Both the position numbers and the translations under genes were made by a program. Of a stretch of 64,000 nt of DNA, positions 63,901 through 64,000 are shown in pieces. The stretch's first letter is position 1. Every line of letters begins with the position of its first letter. The DNA lies in NCBI GenBank assembly GCA_016716885.1, contig JADJUV010000043.1:1-64000 (forward strand), written 5' to 3'. The stretch is from Candidatus Trichofilum aggregatum. GTDB taxonomy: Bacteria > Chloroflexota > Anaerolineae > Promineifilales > Promineifilaceae. The notes below the pieces were generated by a model. That model saw only the letters and a program-made list of their open reading frames with translations. It searched no databases and was not told where the DNA came from.

Positions 63901-64000
63901 AACCTTACCTCTCTTGTATAATCAGATGAATGGTTATTTGTTCTGTGGGTCTGATGGGGGTAAATAACCAATAACATTTGCTCTCTGGAGTTTAGAGCTA

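Overview
The window looks like a chromosomal segment of an environmental bacterium, most likely a Chloroflexota (Anaerolineae/Ardenticatenia-like) genome. This is inferred from gene content and protein style: Pro/Thr-rich lipoproteins, GAF/PAS and TPR histidine kinases, FHA-winged-helix proteins, LysM/FxLYD lipoproteins and IS110 debris. No rRNA or tRNA gene was recognised, so the placement is tentative. About 85% is coding. Several genes are broken by single-base indels, mostly in short homopolymers, which suggests an uncorrected assembly more than real gene decay.

Layout. 0-9.6 kb, minus strand: edge lipoprotein, TolB-like propeller protein, EamA transporter, a very long SecA, PRPP synthetase, MeaB and a B12-binding mutase subunit. 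9.9-15.7 kb: trpC, a TPR histidine kinase, a biotin carboxylase, a small RHH-like protein and a nucleotidyltransferase. 15.75-17.2 kb: an IS110-type element with inverted ends. 17.5-21.8 kb: a small type III polyketide synthase cluster (PKS, acyl-CoA dehydrogenase, nitroreductase, membrane protein). 22.3-30 kb: patatin, PlsC, LysM lipoprotein, membrane histidine kinase, FAD oxidase. 29.5-31.8 kb: repeat-rich DNA around an RRM/RGG protein. 31.8-49.1 kb: ATP-grasp, rlmH, M20 peptidase, gamma-glutamyltransferase, two large lipoproteins, PHP, PlsC, SDR, DinB/MtaB, hydrolase, immunity-like protein, amidohydrolase. 49.5-56.3 kb: arginine genes argC-argB-argD-argA-argG-argJ behind what reads as a ribosome-mediated attenuator. 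57.2-59.3 kb: TPP riboswitch, thiN, thiB. 59.3-60.1 kb: a toxin-antitoxin cassette. 60.25-61 kb: preQ1-I-like riboswitch and queuosine-precursor transporter. 61-64 kb: alcohol dehydrogenase, small membrane proteins, rhodanese, FHA protein.

Two observations stand out. (1) The octamer palindrome GCGGCCGC occurs about 120 times by my manual count (roughly one per 530 bp; only 2-3 expected by chance), usually inside the decamer CGCGGCCGCG. Every copy lies in a gene, none in the roughly 9-10 kb of intergenic DNA, and none in the IS element. All three reading frames are used. This resembles the HIP1 palindrome of cyanobacteria but with a different sequence. (2) Upstream of argC there is a 28-codon leader ORF with five Arg codons, followed by an 11-bp antiterminator and a 15-bp intrinsic terminator that share a strand. 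This is the textbook geometry of an amino-acid attenuator, here for arginine.
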